NCBI GenBank assembly: GCA_903893785.1 | Contig: CAITNQ010000307.1 | Span: forward strand, 48,323-112,322 | Origin: an uncultured Gemmatimonadota bacterium | GTDB taxonomy: Bacteria; Latescibacterota; UBA2968; UBA8231 | DNA length: 64,000 nt | Direction: 5' to 3' | Shown: positions 1-7,658 of the stretch, in pieces | How positions within the stretch are numbered: the stretch's first letter is position 1 | Layout of the letters: every line of letters starts with the position of its first letter | Notes under the pieces: model-generated | What the model was told of the DNA's origin: nothing | Databases searched by the model: none | What the model saw: the letters and a program-made list of their open reading frames with translations, nothing else | Made by a program: the position numbers and the translations under genes

Positions 1-395
1 GCTCCGCGCTCTTCCTCGGCCAACCTGCCCAGCGTGCCCGATGTCGACCATTTCGTCGACCTGACGACGAAAACGCCGGCCCTCGCGCCCCAACTAGCGA
101 CCCGCAGGGCGGCCTGCCATCGGCGCACCGACTCCCTGGCCTCCGGCAACCCCGCCGGGGAGGGTGGTTTCGTTGCTGGCACGGGAATTGCAGTTGGCTC
201 GTTGCCCGGCCATATGGGCCTAGCCGAGGTGCTGGCGTCCCACCCTTCTGGCAGCAGTGCTCGGCATTTCCCTGCTGCTCGCGCCAGGTTGAGCCCCGCC
301 GCGGCCGTTGCTGCCGGCGGCGAGTCATCACCACCCCAGGCTGCGTCCGGTGCGGCGTGCGCCGTCCCGCCCGCGGCAGACCGCACAGGTTCCCT
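1..395. other. Upstream region of the first gene
   Basis: No coding frame here resembles a protein family. The stretch holds the sigma-54 promoter at 177-192 and, at about 42-60, two GTCGAC words separated by CATTTC. These could be part of an activator site, but that is speculation. The left 170 bases may belong to the promoter region of a gene outside the window. Confidence 0.4.
177..192 (+). promoter_or_regulatory. Sigma-54 (RpoN) -24/-12 promoter
   Basis: The sequence TGGCACG-GGAA-TTGCA matches the sigma-54 consensus TGGCACG-N4-TTGCW at every defined base, with GG and GC ten bases apart. Transcription would start near 204, leaving a leader of about 190 bases before the first gene. A chance perfect match in 64 kb is unlikely. 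Sigma-54 promoters need an enhancer-binding activator; its binding site was not identified. Confidence 0.75.
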
Positions 396-1832
396 ATGCG
401 CCGCTGGTACTCGCGGGTCAGTGTTCTGCTGATTCCCGCCCTGCTGATGGGGGCGCCGGGCGCGGTCAGCGCCGGCGGCCGCAACCGCGTCAGCGTCGAT
501 CGCCGCGTACCGCCGACCGCGCCCACTGACCTGAATGCCGTGGCCTGGTCGAGCAGCTGCATCCGTTTGACCTGGACCGACCGGTCGAGCACCGAGACCT
601 CCTACGCGGTTGAGCGCCGTTCCGCCGGCGGCTCTTGGGCGCGGCTGGCCAGGCTTGGCGCCGATGCCAGCGGGTACACCGACCGCGCGGTGGCCTCCGA
701 ATCGACGTATAGCTACCGCGTCTCGGCCAGCAATGCATATGGCGCCTCGGCGTACACCGCGGGCACCACGGTCACGACCCCCGCCCCGGTTCCCGGGCAG
801 CCCATGGGGATCTTGGTGCCGGCGTACTTCTACCCCCGCTGGACCACGCCGCAAAGCAACTACTGGGACGATGTGGCCCTGGCGGCCGGCCGCGTGCCGA
901 TCATCGCCATCATGAACCCGCGCAGCGGCCCGGGTTCAATGGGCGACGCCAATTACCGGCGCGCGCTGGCCGAGGTGCACCAGTCCGGCGGCCGGGTGAT
1001 CGGCTATGTGCCCACCGCGTACGGGGCCCGGCCCCTGGCGGCCGTGAAACTCGACGTCGACCGCTACTACTACTGGTATCCCGGGATCGACGGCATCTTC
1101 TTCGACGAGGCGTCCGGCACGGCCACGGCCAAGGACCTGGCCTACTACCAGACCTGTTTCGACTATGTCCGGGCCAAAGACCCGGCGGCCTTGGTGCAGC
1201 ACAACCAGGGCGGCCGCACGGATCAGGAATACACCCGGATATCGACCCAGATCTCGGTTTTCGAGGGGGACGTCAGCGCCTTCGGCCCCGAGGCGATACC
1301 GGAGTGGTCTGCCGGCGTCCCCGGTGGTTGTCTGTTCACGCTAGCGTACCTGGCCGACGCGGCGGCCATGCGCGTGGCGACGGCCACGGCGGCGGTCAAC
1401 AATGTGGGCTGGGTATACTTCACCGACGACGCCAAGCCCAACCCGTGGAACAGTCTGCCGACCTACTGGGAGGAGGAGGTGGCCCAGGTAGCTGCCCTGC
1501 TGGTGGGCGGGCCTGCCGCGCGACCGGTGGTGGCCCTGGAAACGGCGGCGCCGGTTCCTGTACCGGCCCAGCCGCTGCTGGTGGCCAGCTACCCGAACCC
1601 GTTCAACCCCGCCACCACGATCCGCTTCTCGCTGCCGGCCGGGGCCCTGGTGTCGCTCCAGGTCTTCAATGCCCAAGGGCAGCAGGTAGCCGAGTTGATC
1701 GCCGACGTCTGGTACGAGCCCGGGGAACACGAGGTCGCCTTCGACGCCCGCGGCCTGGCGTCCGGAACGTACCTCTATCGCGTGAGCGCCGGTGGCCTGA
1801 CCACCGTGGGCAGGATGACGCTGATGCGTTGA
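396..1832 (+). CDS. Secreted spherulin-4-like protein with FN3 domain and FlgD-like sorting tail
   Basis: The start at 396 gives a clean signal peptide (MRRWYS, hydrophobic core, cleavage near AVSA-GG, residues 1-26). A start 13 codons upstream would bury it. Residues about 40-125 form a fibronectin type III domain. Residues about 130-375 resemble the spherulation-specific family 4 fold, a TIM-barrel-like domain related to polysaccharide-acting enzymes, with 'GILVPAYFYP' and 'GIDGIFFDEA'. The last 80 residues begin SYPNPFNPATT and end in TLMR, a FlgD-like Ig domain used as a C-terminal secretion signal in FCB-type bacteria. Export to the cell surface is therefore likely. The substrate is unknown; a cell-wall or exopolysaccharide glycosidase is a guess. 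The gene stands alone, behind a sigma-54 promoter and before a hairpin. Confidence 0.8.
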   Translation: MRRWYSRVSVLLIPALLMGAPGAVSAGGRNRVSVDRRVPPTAPTDLNAVAWSSSCIRLTWTDRSSTETSYAVERRSAGGSWARLARLGADASGYTDRAVASESTYSYRVSASNAYGASAYTAGTTVTTPAPVPGQPMGILVPAYFYPRWTTPQSNYWDDVALAAGRVPIIAIMNPRSGPGSMGDANYRRALAEVHQSGGRVIGYVPTAYGARPLAAVKLDVDRYYYWYPGIDGIFFDEASGTATAKDLAYYQTCFDYVRAKDPAALVQHNQGGRTDQEYTRISTQISVFEGDVSAFGPEAIPEWSAGVPGGCLFTLAYLADAAAMRVATATAAVNNVGWVYFTDDAKPNPWNSLPTYWEEEVAQVAALLVGGPAARPVVALETAAPVPVPAQPLLVASYPNPFNPATTIRFSLPAGALVSLQVFNAQGQQVAELIADVWYEPGEHEVAFDARGLASGTYLYRVSAGGLTTVGRMTLMR

Positions 1833-1845
1833 CGACGGGCCTGTC

Positions 1846-1876
1846 AGTGAGCGGGAGCCGCAGGCCCCCGCTCACT
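1846..1876. terminator. Hairpin between convergent genes
   Basis: AGTGAGCGGG (1846-1855) and CCCGCTCACT (1867-1876) form a perfect 10-bp stem. The loop contains a further GCC/GGC pair. It lies between the stop of the spherulin-like gene and the stop of adk, so it can serve both strands. There is no U-tract on either side. Confidence 0.55.
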
Positions 1877-1909
1877 CGCTGGCGCCCTGACCTGTCCTGG
1901 TCGCGGGCC

Positions 1910-2500
1910 TCAGACCACCCGGCGCACGCCGGCGATGATCTGCTCGAGCACTTCCAGGGGGGACAAGCCGGCATCCACTTTGTACACGCGTTCCGGCGGG
2001 TACACGTTGAGCACGGGGCGGCTCTCGGCGTCGTATTCCTGGAAGCGCCGCTTGATCACGTCTTCGTTGGCATCGTCCAGGCGGTTCTCGTGCAGGGCCC
2101 GCCGGCGCAGGCGGGCGACCATCTGGGCCTCGTCGCGGGCTTCCAGGTACACCAGGAGCAGCACGTCAAGGTGCTGCTGCAGCAACTCGGCCTGGGCCGC
2201 ATTGCGGGGGATGCCGTCGAGGATGAGGACCTGTTCCTCCGGGTTGTAGCGCCGGCCATCGACGAGACGCTGCACATGGTCCTGCCAGAGGTCGATGGTG
2301 AAGTTGTCGGGCACCAGTTTGCCCTGGGAGGAAAACTCCAGGAAGACCTTGCCCAACTCGCTCTTCGGGTCCAGCGCCCGGAACACGTCGCCGCAGGACA
2401 GGTGGTAGAATCCGGGCAGTGTGCCGACCACTTTGCCTTGGGTACCTTTGCCCGACCCCGGCGCGCCGAACATGAGGATGGACCTGAATTTGCCTGCCAT
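1910..2500 (-). CDS. adk: Adenylate kinase
   Basis: This enzyme interconverts ATP + AMP and 2 ADP in the cytoplasm. The 196-residue product has a P-loop GAPGSGKGT (residues 12-20), the NMP-binding region, a DGIPR motif (usually DGFPR) and a short lid (RRRALHENRLDD) without zinc cysteines, so it is the short-lid form. The ATG at 2500 was chosen because AAGGAG lies just upstream; the longer frame would run into the PFK gene. It follows the phosphofructokinase gene by 38 bases and is probably in the same transcript. Closely related nucleoside monophosphate kinases with short lids (UMP/CMP kinase) cannot be fully excluded. Confidence 0.88.
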   Translation of the reverse strand: MAGKFRSILMFGAPGSGKGTQGKVVGTLPGFYHLSCGDVFRALDPKSELGKVFLEFSSQGKLVPDNFTIDLWQDHVQRLVDGRRYNPEEQVLILDGIPRNAAQAELLQQHLDVLLLVYLEARDEAQMVARLRRRALHENRLDDANEDVIKRRFQEYDAESRPVLNVYPPERVYKVDAGLSPLEVLEQIIAGVRRVV

Positions 2501-2538
2501 GGACTGCTCCTTGGAGAAGGTTCCGGCGCCGCTCTGGA

Positions 2539-3792
2539 TCAGCTCAGCGCCGCGAAACGGGTGCGCAACTGTTCCGGCGACATCCGGGCGGCCTCGGCCA
2601 ACTGGTTGACCTTGGCCGTGTCCGCCAGGTCGGCCGGGCACATGCGGATCATGAAGTCGCGCGCGATGCGGAACGACTCACAGGTCGGGTCCACTACCCG
2701 CACCTTGGCGTGGTGCGTCTCGCTGTCCATCAGCGCGTCGAAACCGAGCGGCCGCACGCGGCCGCCCTGCACGCTCACCATGGCGGCGCCCTTGTACTCG
2801 GGCCCGAGCAGATACTCCACGGCGCCCCAACCCAAGTCGCGCGTGTATTCGCAGTCGAACGGGATGGGAGGCGCACAGCGCAGTTCGTAGCCAATATCCA
2901 CCGCCACCATGGTGATCTTGTCATGGCGCGCGGCGAAGGTGGCTTCCAGCTGCCGTTTGATGATGCGCGACAGGGGAATCTCGCGCAGCTCCAGGTGCCC
3001 GTGGTCGTCGTGGGCCACCTCAACGTCCGGGAGCTTGGCCAGTTCGTTCTCGTCCAGACGCTCGCTGATGCCTTCGGCGATGACCACCACACCGTCGTTG
3101 CGGCCCATCGCCCGGCGCTTGATGATGGCGCCCTCAACTTCCAGGCAGACATCGGCCAGGGTCAGGCGCGGCTGCGCGAACTCCTCGGCGATCAGCGACA
3201 GGGTGGCGCCGGCAGCGCGGCCGATACCCAGCGCCAGGTGACCCGCTTTGCGTCCCATGGCTACCACGAGGTACCACCGGCCGGTCGTGCGGGCGTCCTC
3301 CATCAGGTTCTGCACCAGTTCGGCGCCCACGTGGCGCGCGGTCTGGAACCCGAAGGTTGGCATGCCGTCGGGCAGCGGCAGGTCGTTGTCGATGGTCTTG
3401 GGCACGTGGACCACGCGTAGGGTGTGGCCCATGCTGGCCGCCACGCCGTTGGCCGAGGTGGCCGTGTCGTCGCCGCCGATGGTGACCAGGTAGTCCAGGT
3501 CGAGTTGCCGCAGCGTCTCGACCACGTTTTTCATCAGTTCGGGCTTCTTGGTGGGATTGTCGCGTGCCGTGCGCAGGATCGAGCCGCCCTGCAGATGGAT
3601 CCGGCTGACATCCTCGCGTCGCAGGGCAACCGTGTGAGTCGCGTCGCCGCGGCAGAGCCATTTGAAGCCGTCGCAGATTCCGACCACCTCCAGATCACGG
3701 TTGATGGCCTGAATGGTCGCGGCGCTGATCACCCCATTGATCCCCGGGGCCGGGCCGCCCCCGACGAGAATCCCCAACCTGCCCTTGCTCAT
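2539..3792 (-). CDS. pfp: 6-phosphofructokinase, PPi-dependent type
   Basis: This enzyme phosphorylates fructose 6-phosphate to the 1,6-bisphosphate. Visible motifs in the 417-residue product are GGGPAPGIN (11-19), GGDDT (106-110), PKTIDND (131-137) and MGRKAGHLA. ATP-dependent enzymes normally have glycines (GGDG and PGTIDND) where this one has the second Asp of GGDDT and Lys132. The Asp/Lys pair is the recognised signature of pyrophosphate use, so a reversible PPi-dependent PFK is inferred. AAGGAGG precedes the ATG. It is the first gene of a likely two-gene unit with adk. Use of ATP cannot be ruled out without assay. Confidence 0.88.
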   Translation of the reverse strand: MSKGRLGILVGGGPAPGINGVISAATIQAINRDLEVVGICDGFKWLCRGDATHTVALRREDVSRIHLQGGSILRTARDNPTKKPELMKNVVETLRQLDLDYLVTIGGDDTATSANGVAASMGHTLRVVHVPKTIDNDLPLPDGMPTFGFQTARHVGAELVQNLMEDARTTGRWYLVVAMGRKAGHLALGIGRAAGATLSLIAEEFAQPRLTLADVCLEVEGAIIKRRAMGRNDGVVVIAEGISERLDENELAKLPDVEVAHDDHGHLELREIPLSRIIKRQLEATFAARHDKITMVAVDIGYELRCAPPIPFDCEYTRDLGWGAVEYLLGPEYKGAAMVSVQGGRVRPLGFDALMDSETHHAKVRVVDPTCESFRIARDFMIRMCPADLADTAKVNQLAEAARMSPEQLRTRFAALS

Positions 3793-3920
3793 CGCTGCTC
3801 TTCCTCCTTGGGTTCTGCCTGCGTGCGCCGCGTCCTGAACAGCGCTGGCGGCGCATTGCCGCCGGGTGCGGTGCGGGGGATCGGTGTGCCGCGGGCAGGA
3901 CGATCACCGCGCGACCCCCA

Positions 3921-3950
3921 TCTATACAGTCAGGCGTCCACGCCCGCCAA
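3921..3950 (-). promoter_or_regulatory. Sigma-70-type promoter for pfp-adk
   Basis: On the minus strand TTGGCG (3950-3945) and TATAGA (3926-3921) are separated by 18 bases. The promoter lies inside the 3' end of korC, about 130 bases before the PFK start, so pfp-adk can be transcribed independently of the kor operon. Confidence 0.5.
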
Positions 3951-4481
3951 TTGGCGTCCGCGCGCCACCGCTTTCAGGTTCAGGCCTTCGGTGCCGCGCG
4001 GCACGCCGGCGGCCACCGCCCCCTCCAGGCTGGACCAGCTCACGACTTGGGTAACCGTGGCCAGGAAACCCAGCATCACCATGTTCGCCACCACGGGTTT
4101 GCCCAGCTCCTGGCCGGCGACGTGCGTGAAAGCGGCGCGCCGGGTCCGGGCTTCCAGGTGCGGGGGAACCCTGGTAACCAACTCGGCATCCACCACCAGC
4201 ACGCCGTCCGGCCGCAGGTCCGCCACGTACCGGTCGAGCGCGGCCTGTGACATGGCCGCCATCAAGCATGGGCTGGTGACTTCCGGGTACAGGATCGGCA
4301 CTCGTGACAGGATTACTTCCGAACGGGCTGCACCGCCCCGGGCCTCGGCGCCATAGGACTGGCTCTGGACCGCGAACAGGCCATCGGCCAGCGCCGCGGT
4401 GCCCAGGAGCACGCCGGCGAGCACCACCCCTTGGCCGCCAAAACCGGCAATGCGCACCTCTGTTGCATCGTCGCGGGTCAC
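3930..4481 (-). CDS. korC: 2-oxoacid:ferredoxin oxidoreductase, gamma subunit
   Basis: This subunit completes the CoA-dependent 2-oxoacid:ferredoxin oxidoreductase. The 183-residue product begins VTRDDATEVRIAGFGGQGVV, with the typical GFGGQGV loop and SQSYGAEARGG. The GTG at 4481 was chosen because GAGGAGGG lies 9 bases upstream and it sits 4 bases after the korB stop; a longer frame would overlap korB. It is the last gene of the operon dapA-like, sucC, sucD, korD, korA, korB, korC. Assignment to 2-oxoglutarate rests on linkage to succinyl-CoA synthetase; a pyruvate, branched-chain or indolepyruvate enzyme would look similar. Confidence 0.85.
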   Translation of the reverse strand: MTRDDATEVRIAGFGGQGVVLAGVLLGTAALADGLFAVQSQSYGAEARGGAARSEVILSRVPILYPEVTSPCLMAAMSQAALDRYVADLRPDGVLVVDAELVTRVPPHLEARTRRAAFTHVAGQELGKPVVANMVMLGFLATVTQVVSWSSLEGAVAAGVPRGTEGLNLKAVARGRQLAGVDA

Positions 4482-4485
4482 CGAT

Positions 4486-5283
4486 CTAGCCCTCCTCGCC
4501 CGTGTCCGTGGTCGCACCGCCAACCAGATCGCCGACCTCCCAGCGTCCGACCCGTTCCTCTGGCGACAGGCGGGCCGCCTGTCGGCGGGTGACGGCTTGG
4601 GCGCGGAAGAAGTCCAGGCTCTGCACGGCGTTCCCTTCGCGGCTGAGCTTGCCGTAGTGAACCGGACACTGGCTCATCACCTCGATAAAGGCGAAGCCGG
4701 GGTGCCCCAGGGCGTACGCAATGGTTTTGGTCAACTGGCGCAGGTGCGCCGTGGTCCACCGGGCCACGTAGGTAGCCCCCGCGGCCTCCACCAGTCGGCA
4801 CAGGTCAAAGGCGCCCTCGCGGTTGCCGGTTGGCGTTGTCAGTGTCCGGGTCCCGGTGGGCGTGGTGGGGGCCACTTGGCCGCCGGTCATGCCGTAGATG
4901 CGATTATTCACGCAGATGACGGCAATGGGCAGGTTACGCCGGGCCGCGTGGATCAGGTGATTGCCGCCGATGGCGGTCAGGTCGCCATCGCCGCTGACCA
5001 CGACCACTCGGCGGTCGGGCGCCGCTAGTTTGACCCCGGTGGCAAAGGCCACCGGTCGGCCGTGGGTGGTGTGCAGGGTATCGGCGGCGAAGTAGGGGCT
5101 GGGGATCCAGCCGGCGCAGCCAATGCCGCAGACAAAGACGAACTCGTCCAGGTCCAGGCCCAGCCCGTCGATGGCGCGCAGAATGCTGTGGGCGATCATA
5201 CCGTCGCCGCAGCCCGGGCAGGCTGTGGTCAGCTCGCAGCCGGGACGCAGGTACTTGGCCATGGGGTGGCGGGGGACACTCAC
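4486..5283 (-). CDS. korB: 2-oxoacid:ferredoxin oxidoreductase, beta subunit (TPP-binding)
   Basis: This subunit binds thiamine diphosphate and a [4Fe-4S] cluster and cleaves the 2-oxoacid. The 265-residue product has CPGCGDGM near the N-terminus, a conserved Cys in GIGCAGW, and the TPP motif GDGDLTAIGGNH followed by NN. The GTG at 5283 overlaps the korA stop as GTGA and has GGAGGT upstream. The longer frame seen upstream only reads the korA sequence out of frame. Tight coupling to korA suggests translational linkage. The C-terminus extends after the CPVHYGK region by about 55 residues, usual for this family. Confidence 0.88.
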   Translation of the reverse strand: MSVPRHPMAKYLRPGCELTTACPGCGDGMIAHSILRAIDGLGLDLDEFVFVCGIGCAGWIPSPYFAADTLHTTHGRPVAFATGVKLAAPDRRVVVVSGDGDLTAIGGNHLIHAARRNLPIAVICVNNRIYGMTGGQVAPTTPTGTRTLTTPTGNREGAFDLCRLVEAAGATYVARWTTAHLRQLTKTIAYALGHPGFAFIEVMSQCPVHYGKLSREGNAVQSLDFFRAQAVTRRQAARLSPEERVGRWEVGDLVGGATTDTGEEG

Positions 5284-6443
5284 GACAGCACCTCCCGGAC
5301 GGCGGCCAGCACGTAGTCTGGATGATGCAGGGTGCCCAGAATCTGTGGCGGCAGGCCCGCGACCCGGGCAACGGCGGTGCCCGCCAGCGCGGCCTGCACA
5401 TAGGGGAGCATCTGGCCCAGATTGTTTTCCATCACCAGCACCGCCCGGGCACCGGCGCACAGCCGACGGATCTCTTCGTCGGCGAAGGGCCAGACGGTCA
5501 AAGGGCGCACCGAACCCACGGCCAGGCTCTGCTCCCGCGCCAGGCGGGCAATGGCCAGGGCCGCCCGGCCGACAATGCCGTACCCCAGGAGCACCACGCG
5601 AGCGTCCTCGGTGGCTTCAGACTCCAGACGGACCCAGTCAGCGCGGCGCCGCTGGATCTTCTCGGCCAGCGTGCGGACGAAGCGGTCGAGCGCCGGCGCA
5701 TCGACCACATTACGCATGCCGCGTTCGTCGTGGCAGGAGCCGGTCACGTGAGCCTTGTACCCATGGCCGAAGACCGGCATGGGGGCCACGTCCGGGTCGA
5801 GGAAACCGCGCAGGGCGAACGGATCCACGTCCGCTGGCGGCAGGCGCCGCGGGCGCACCCCCGTCGGCGTGGGCTTCACTTCCACGGTCTCGCGCATGTG
5901 GCCGATGGCGGCGTCGGGCAACAGGAAGACCGGCGTGCGCAGTTGTTCCGCGGCATCAAAGGCCAGCACGGTCAGGTCGTACATCTCCTGCGCCGAGGCC
6001 GGGGCAAAGGCCACTGCTTCGTAGTCGCCGTGAGACCCGCGCCGCACCTGCACCAAGTCGCCCTGCGAGGGCACCGCCGGGATGCCGGTGGACGGGCCGC
6101 CGCGCTGCACGTCGACCACGACGCAGGGGGTCTCGGTGGCCACCGCGTAGCCAATGTTCTCCAGCATCAGACTCAGCCCCGGGCCAGAGGTGGCGGTCAT
6201 GGCCCGGGCTCCCGTCCAGGAGGCGCCGATCACGGCGGCGATGGAACTGATCTCGTCCTCCATCTGGATGTAGACCCCACCCCGCGCCGGCAGCCGCACG
6301 GCCAGGTGCTCGGCAATCTCGGTGGCCGGGGTTATCGGGTACCCGGCAAAGAACCCACAGCCGGCTGCCAGGGCCCCCTCGGCACAGGCGACATTGCCCT
6401 GCAGGAAATGCCGCCCCGGCGGCAGCAGCTGGACGTCAGCCAT
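5280..6443 (-). CDS. korA: 2-oxoacid:ferredoxin oxidoreductase, alpha subunit
   Basis: The 387-residue product is a full-length alpha subunit. It has the pyrimidine-binding start GNVACAEGALAAGCGFFAGY, 'YPITPATEI', 'EDEISS', 'GARAMTATSGPGLSLM' and 'QRGGPSTG'. It contributes to the TPP site and the CoA-binding surface. The ATG overlaps the end of korD by 8 bases, and the stop overlaps the korB start. Gene order delta-alpha-beta-gamma behind sucCD is that of 2-oxoglutarate:ferredoxin oxidoreductases that feed succinyl-CoA synthetase. Confidence 0.9.
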   Translation of the reverse strand: MADVQLLPPGRHFLQGNVACAEGALAAGCGFFAGYPITPATEIAEHLAVRLPARGGVYIQMEDEISSIAAVIGASWTGARAMTATSGPGLSLMLENIGYAVATETPCVVVDVQRGGPSTGIPAVPSQGDLVQVRRGSHGDYEAVAFAPASAQEMYDLTVLAFDAAEQLRTPVFLLPDAAIGHMRETVEVKPTPTGVRPRRLPPADVDPFALRGFLDPDVAPMPVFGHGYKAHVTGSCHDERGMRNVVDAPALDRFVRTLAEKIQRRRADWVRLESEATEDARVVLLGYGIVGRAALAIARLAREQSLAVGSVRPLTVWPFADEEIRRLCAGARAVLVMENNLGQMLPYVQAALAGTAVARVAGLPPQILGTLHHPDYVLAAVREVLS

Positions 6444-6687
6444 TGTCGGCCTCCTCCAGGTGCTCCACTGCCACGGCCAGTTCCGGGCAGTAGAGCATGC
6501 ACAGATCGCAGCCGGTACAGGCTTCAGCAGCGGCTACCGTGGCAGTGTGGACCCCGCGGGGCGACAGCTCAGCGGCTGGCGCCAGTACCTGGGGTCGGCA
6601 CAGAGAGATGCAGATCCCGCATCCCTCGGTCCCCTTGCATAGCCGGGGGTCGATATGGACTCGGGTTCGGCGACGCGGTCTGGCCAT
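6436..6687 (-). CDS. korD: 2-oxoacid:ferredoxin oxidoreductase, delta (ferredoxin-like) subunit
   Basis: A small 83-residue 2[4Fe-4S] protein with CKGTEGCGICISLCRP and CTGCDLCMLYCPE. It carries electrons from the TPP-bound intermediate to ferredoxin. The first motif has an extra residue between its first two cysteines, common in KorD-like subunits. The ATG at 6687 has GGAG upstream; the longer frame begins inside sucD and adds no recognisable sequence. It is separated from sucD by 77 bases and overlaps korA by 8. Confidence 0.85.
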   Translation of the reverse strand: MARPRRRTRVHIDPRLCKGTEGCGICISLCRPQVLAPAAELSPRGVHTATVAAAEACTGCDLCMLYCPELAVAVEHLEEADNG

Positions 6688-6764
6688 GGACGCTCCGTGG
6701 TTCCTGGCTGGGTCGGTCACGATATGGCGTCCCGAGCGGTCGGTGGCGACGGCCCGGGACGGTT

Positions 6765-7658
6765 TCAACATGGGGTGTCCTGCAGGCGGTCACGCAGGGC
6801 CTTGCGGACCAGGTCGGCCACGCCCGCCGGACCGGTCGCCGTGGGGATGCCGGCGGCTGCCAGCGCTGCGGCCTTGCTCGCCGCCGTGCCGCCGCCCCGC
6901 TGCACGATAGCCCCGGCATGACCCATGCGGACGCCGGGGGGCACGCTGTGGCCCGCAATGTACGCCACCACTGGCTTGTGGGGCCGTCCGGCCAGGAACT
7001 CGGCCGCGCGCTCCTCCTGGTCGCCGCCTACCTCACCGATGATCACGATGGCCTCGGTCTGGGGATCGGCCTGGAAGAGTTCGATCAGATCCACCAACGG
7101 GGTGCCCACTACGGGGTCGGCGCCCATGCCGATGACGGTGCTCTGGCCGATACCGGCCGCTCCCAGGGCACCGCTCACCTCATAGCTCAGAGTGCCGCTG
7201 CGCGAGATCACGCCGACCGGACCGGGGCTGAACAGTGCTGCGGGCATGATGCCGATCTTGCATTGGCCCGGAGTGATGATGCCGGGCGTAGTAGGACCCA
7301 GCAGCCGCGCCCCGGCCGCCCGGGCTCGGGCGCGCAGACGCATGGCGCCGTGTACCGGCACCCCCTCGGTGATCAGCACCACCAGCCCGATGCCGACCGC
7401 GATGGCTTCGCTGGCCGCGGTCTCGGCTGCCGCCGGCGGCACGAACAGCACCACCGCATCCGCGGGTGCGGCGGCCTGGGCCGCGGTCACCGTGTCGTAC
7501 ACCGGGACGCCCTCTACCTGCTCACCACCCTTGCCCGGCGTCACACCGCTGACGATCTGCGTGCCCGCTGCCTGCATGTAACGCGTCTGCACGCGGCCGA
7601 TGCGGCCCGTGACGCCCATCACGCACACCCGGGTGCGGCAATCCACCAGCACTGACAC
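6765..7658 (-). CDS. sucD: Succinyl-CoA synthetase, alpha subunit
   Basis: The enzyme makes ATP or GTP from succinyl-CoA, ADP/GDP and phosphate. The 297-residue product shows the CoA-binding Rossmann fold (GVTGRIG), GVTPGKGG, PGIITPGQCKIG and the phosphohistidine region RMGHAGAIV with His247. The start is a GTG immediately after the sucC stop, with GGAGG upstream. Its position between sucC and kor points to substrate-level phosphorylation from 2-oxoglutarate rather than a complete oxidative TCA cycle. Confidence 0.93.
   Translation of the reverse strand: MSVLVDCRTRVCVMGVTGRIGRVQTRYMQAAGTQIVSGVTPGKGGEQVEGVPVYDTVTAAQAAAPADAVVLFVPPAAAETAASEAIAVGIGLVVLITEGVPVHGAMRLRARARAAGARLLGPTTPGIITPGQCKIGIMPAALFSPGPVGVISRSGTLSYEVSGALGAAGIGQSTVIGMGADPVVGTPLVDLIELFQADPQTEAIVIIGEVGGDQEERAAEFLAGRPHKPVVAYIAGHSVPPGVRMGHAGAIVQRGGGTAASKAAALAAAGIPTATGPAGVADLVRKALRDRLQDTPC

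Noticed and set aside
34..432. A possible small gene upstream of the first CDS
   Set aside because: No ribosome site or domain, low-complexity alanine/proline composition, and it runs through the sigma-54 promoter.
1304..2890. A 528-codon plus-strand frame spanning the first gene, adk and the PFK gene
   Set aside because: It crosses a terminator-like hairpin and three genes with clear motifs, and has no recognisable domain.
5322..7655. A 777-codon open frame on the plus strand opposite korA and sucD
   Set aside because: It is the complement shadow of well-recognised minus-strand genes, as expected in GC-rich DNA.
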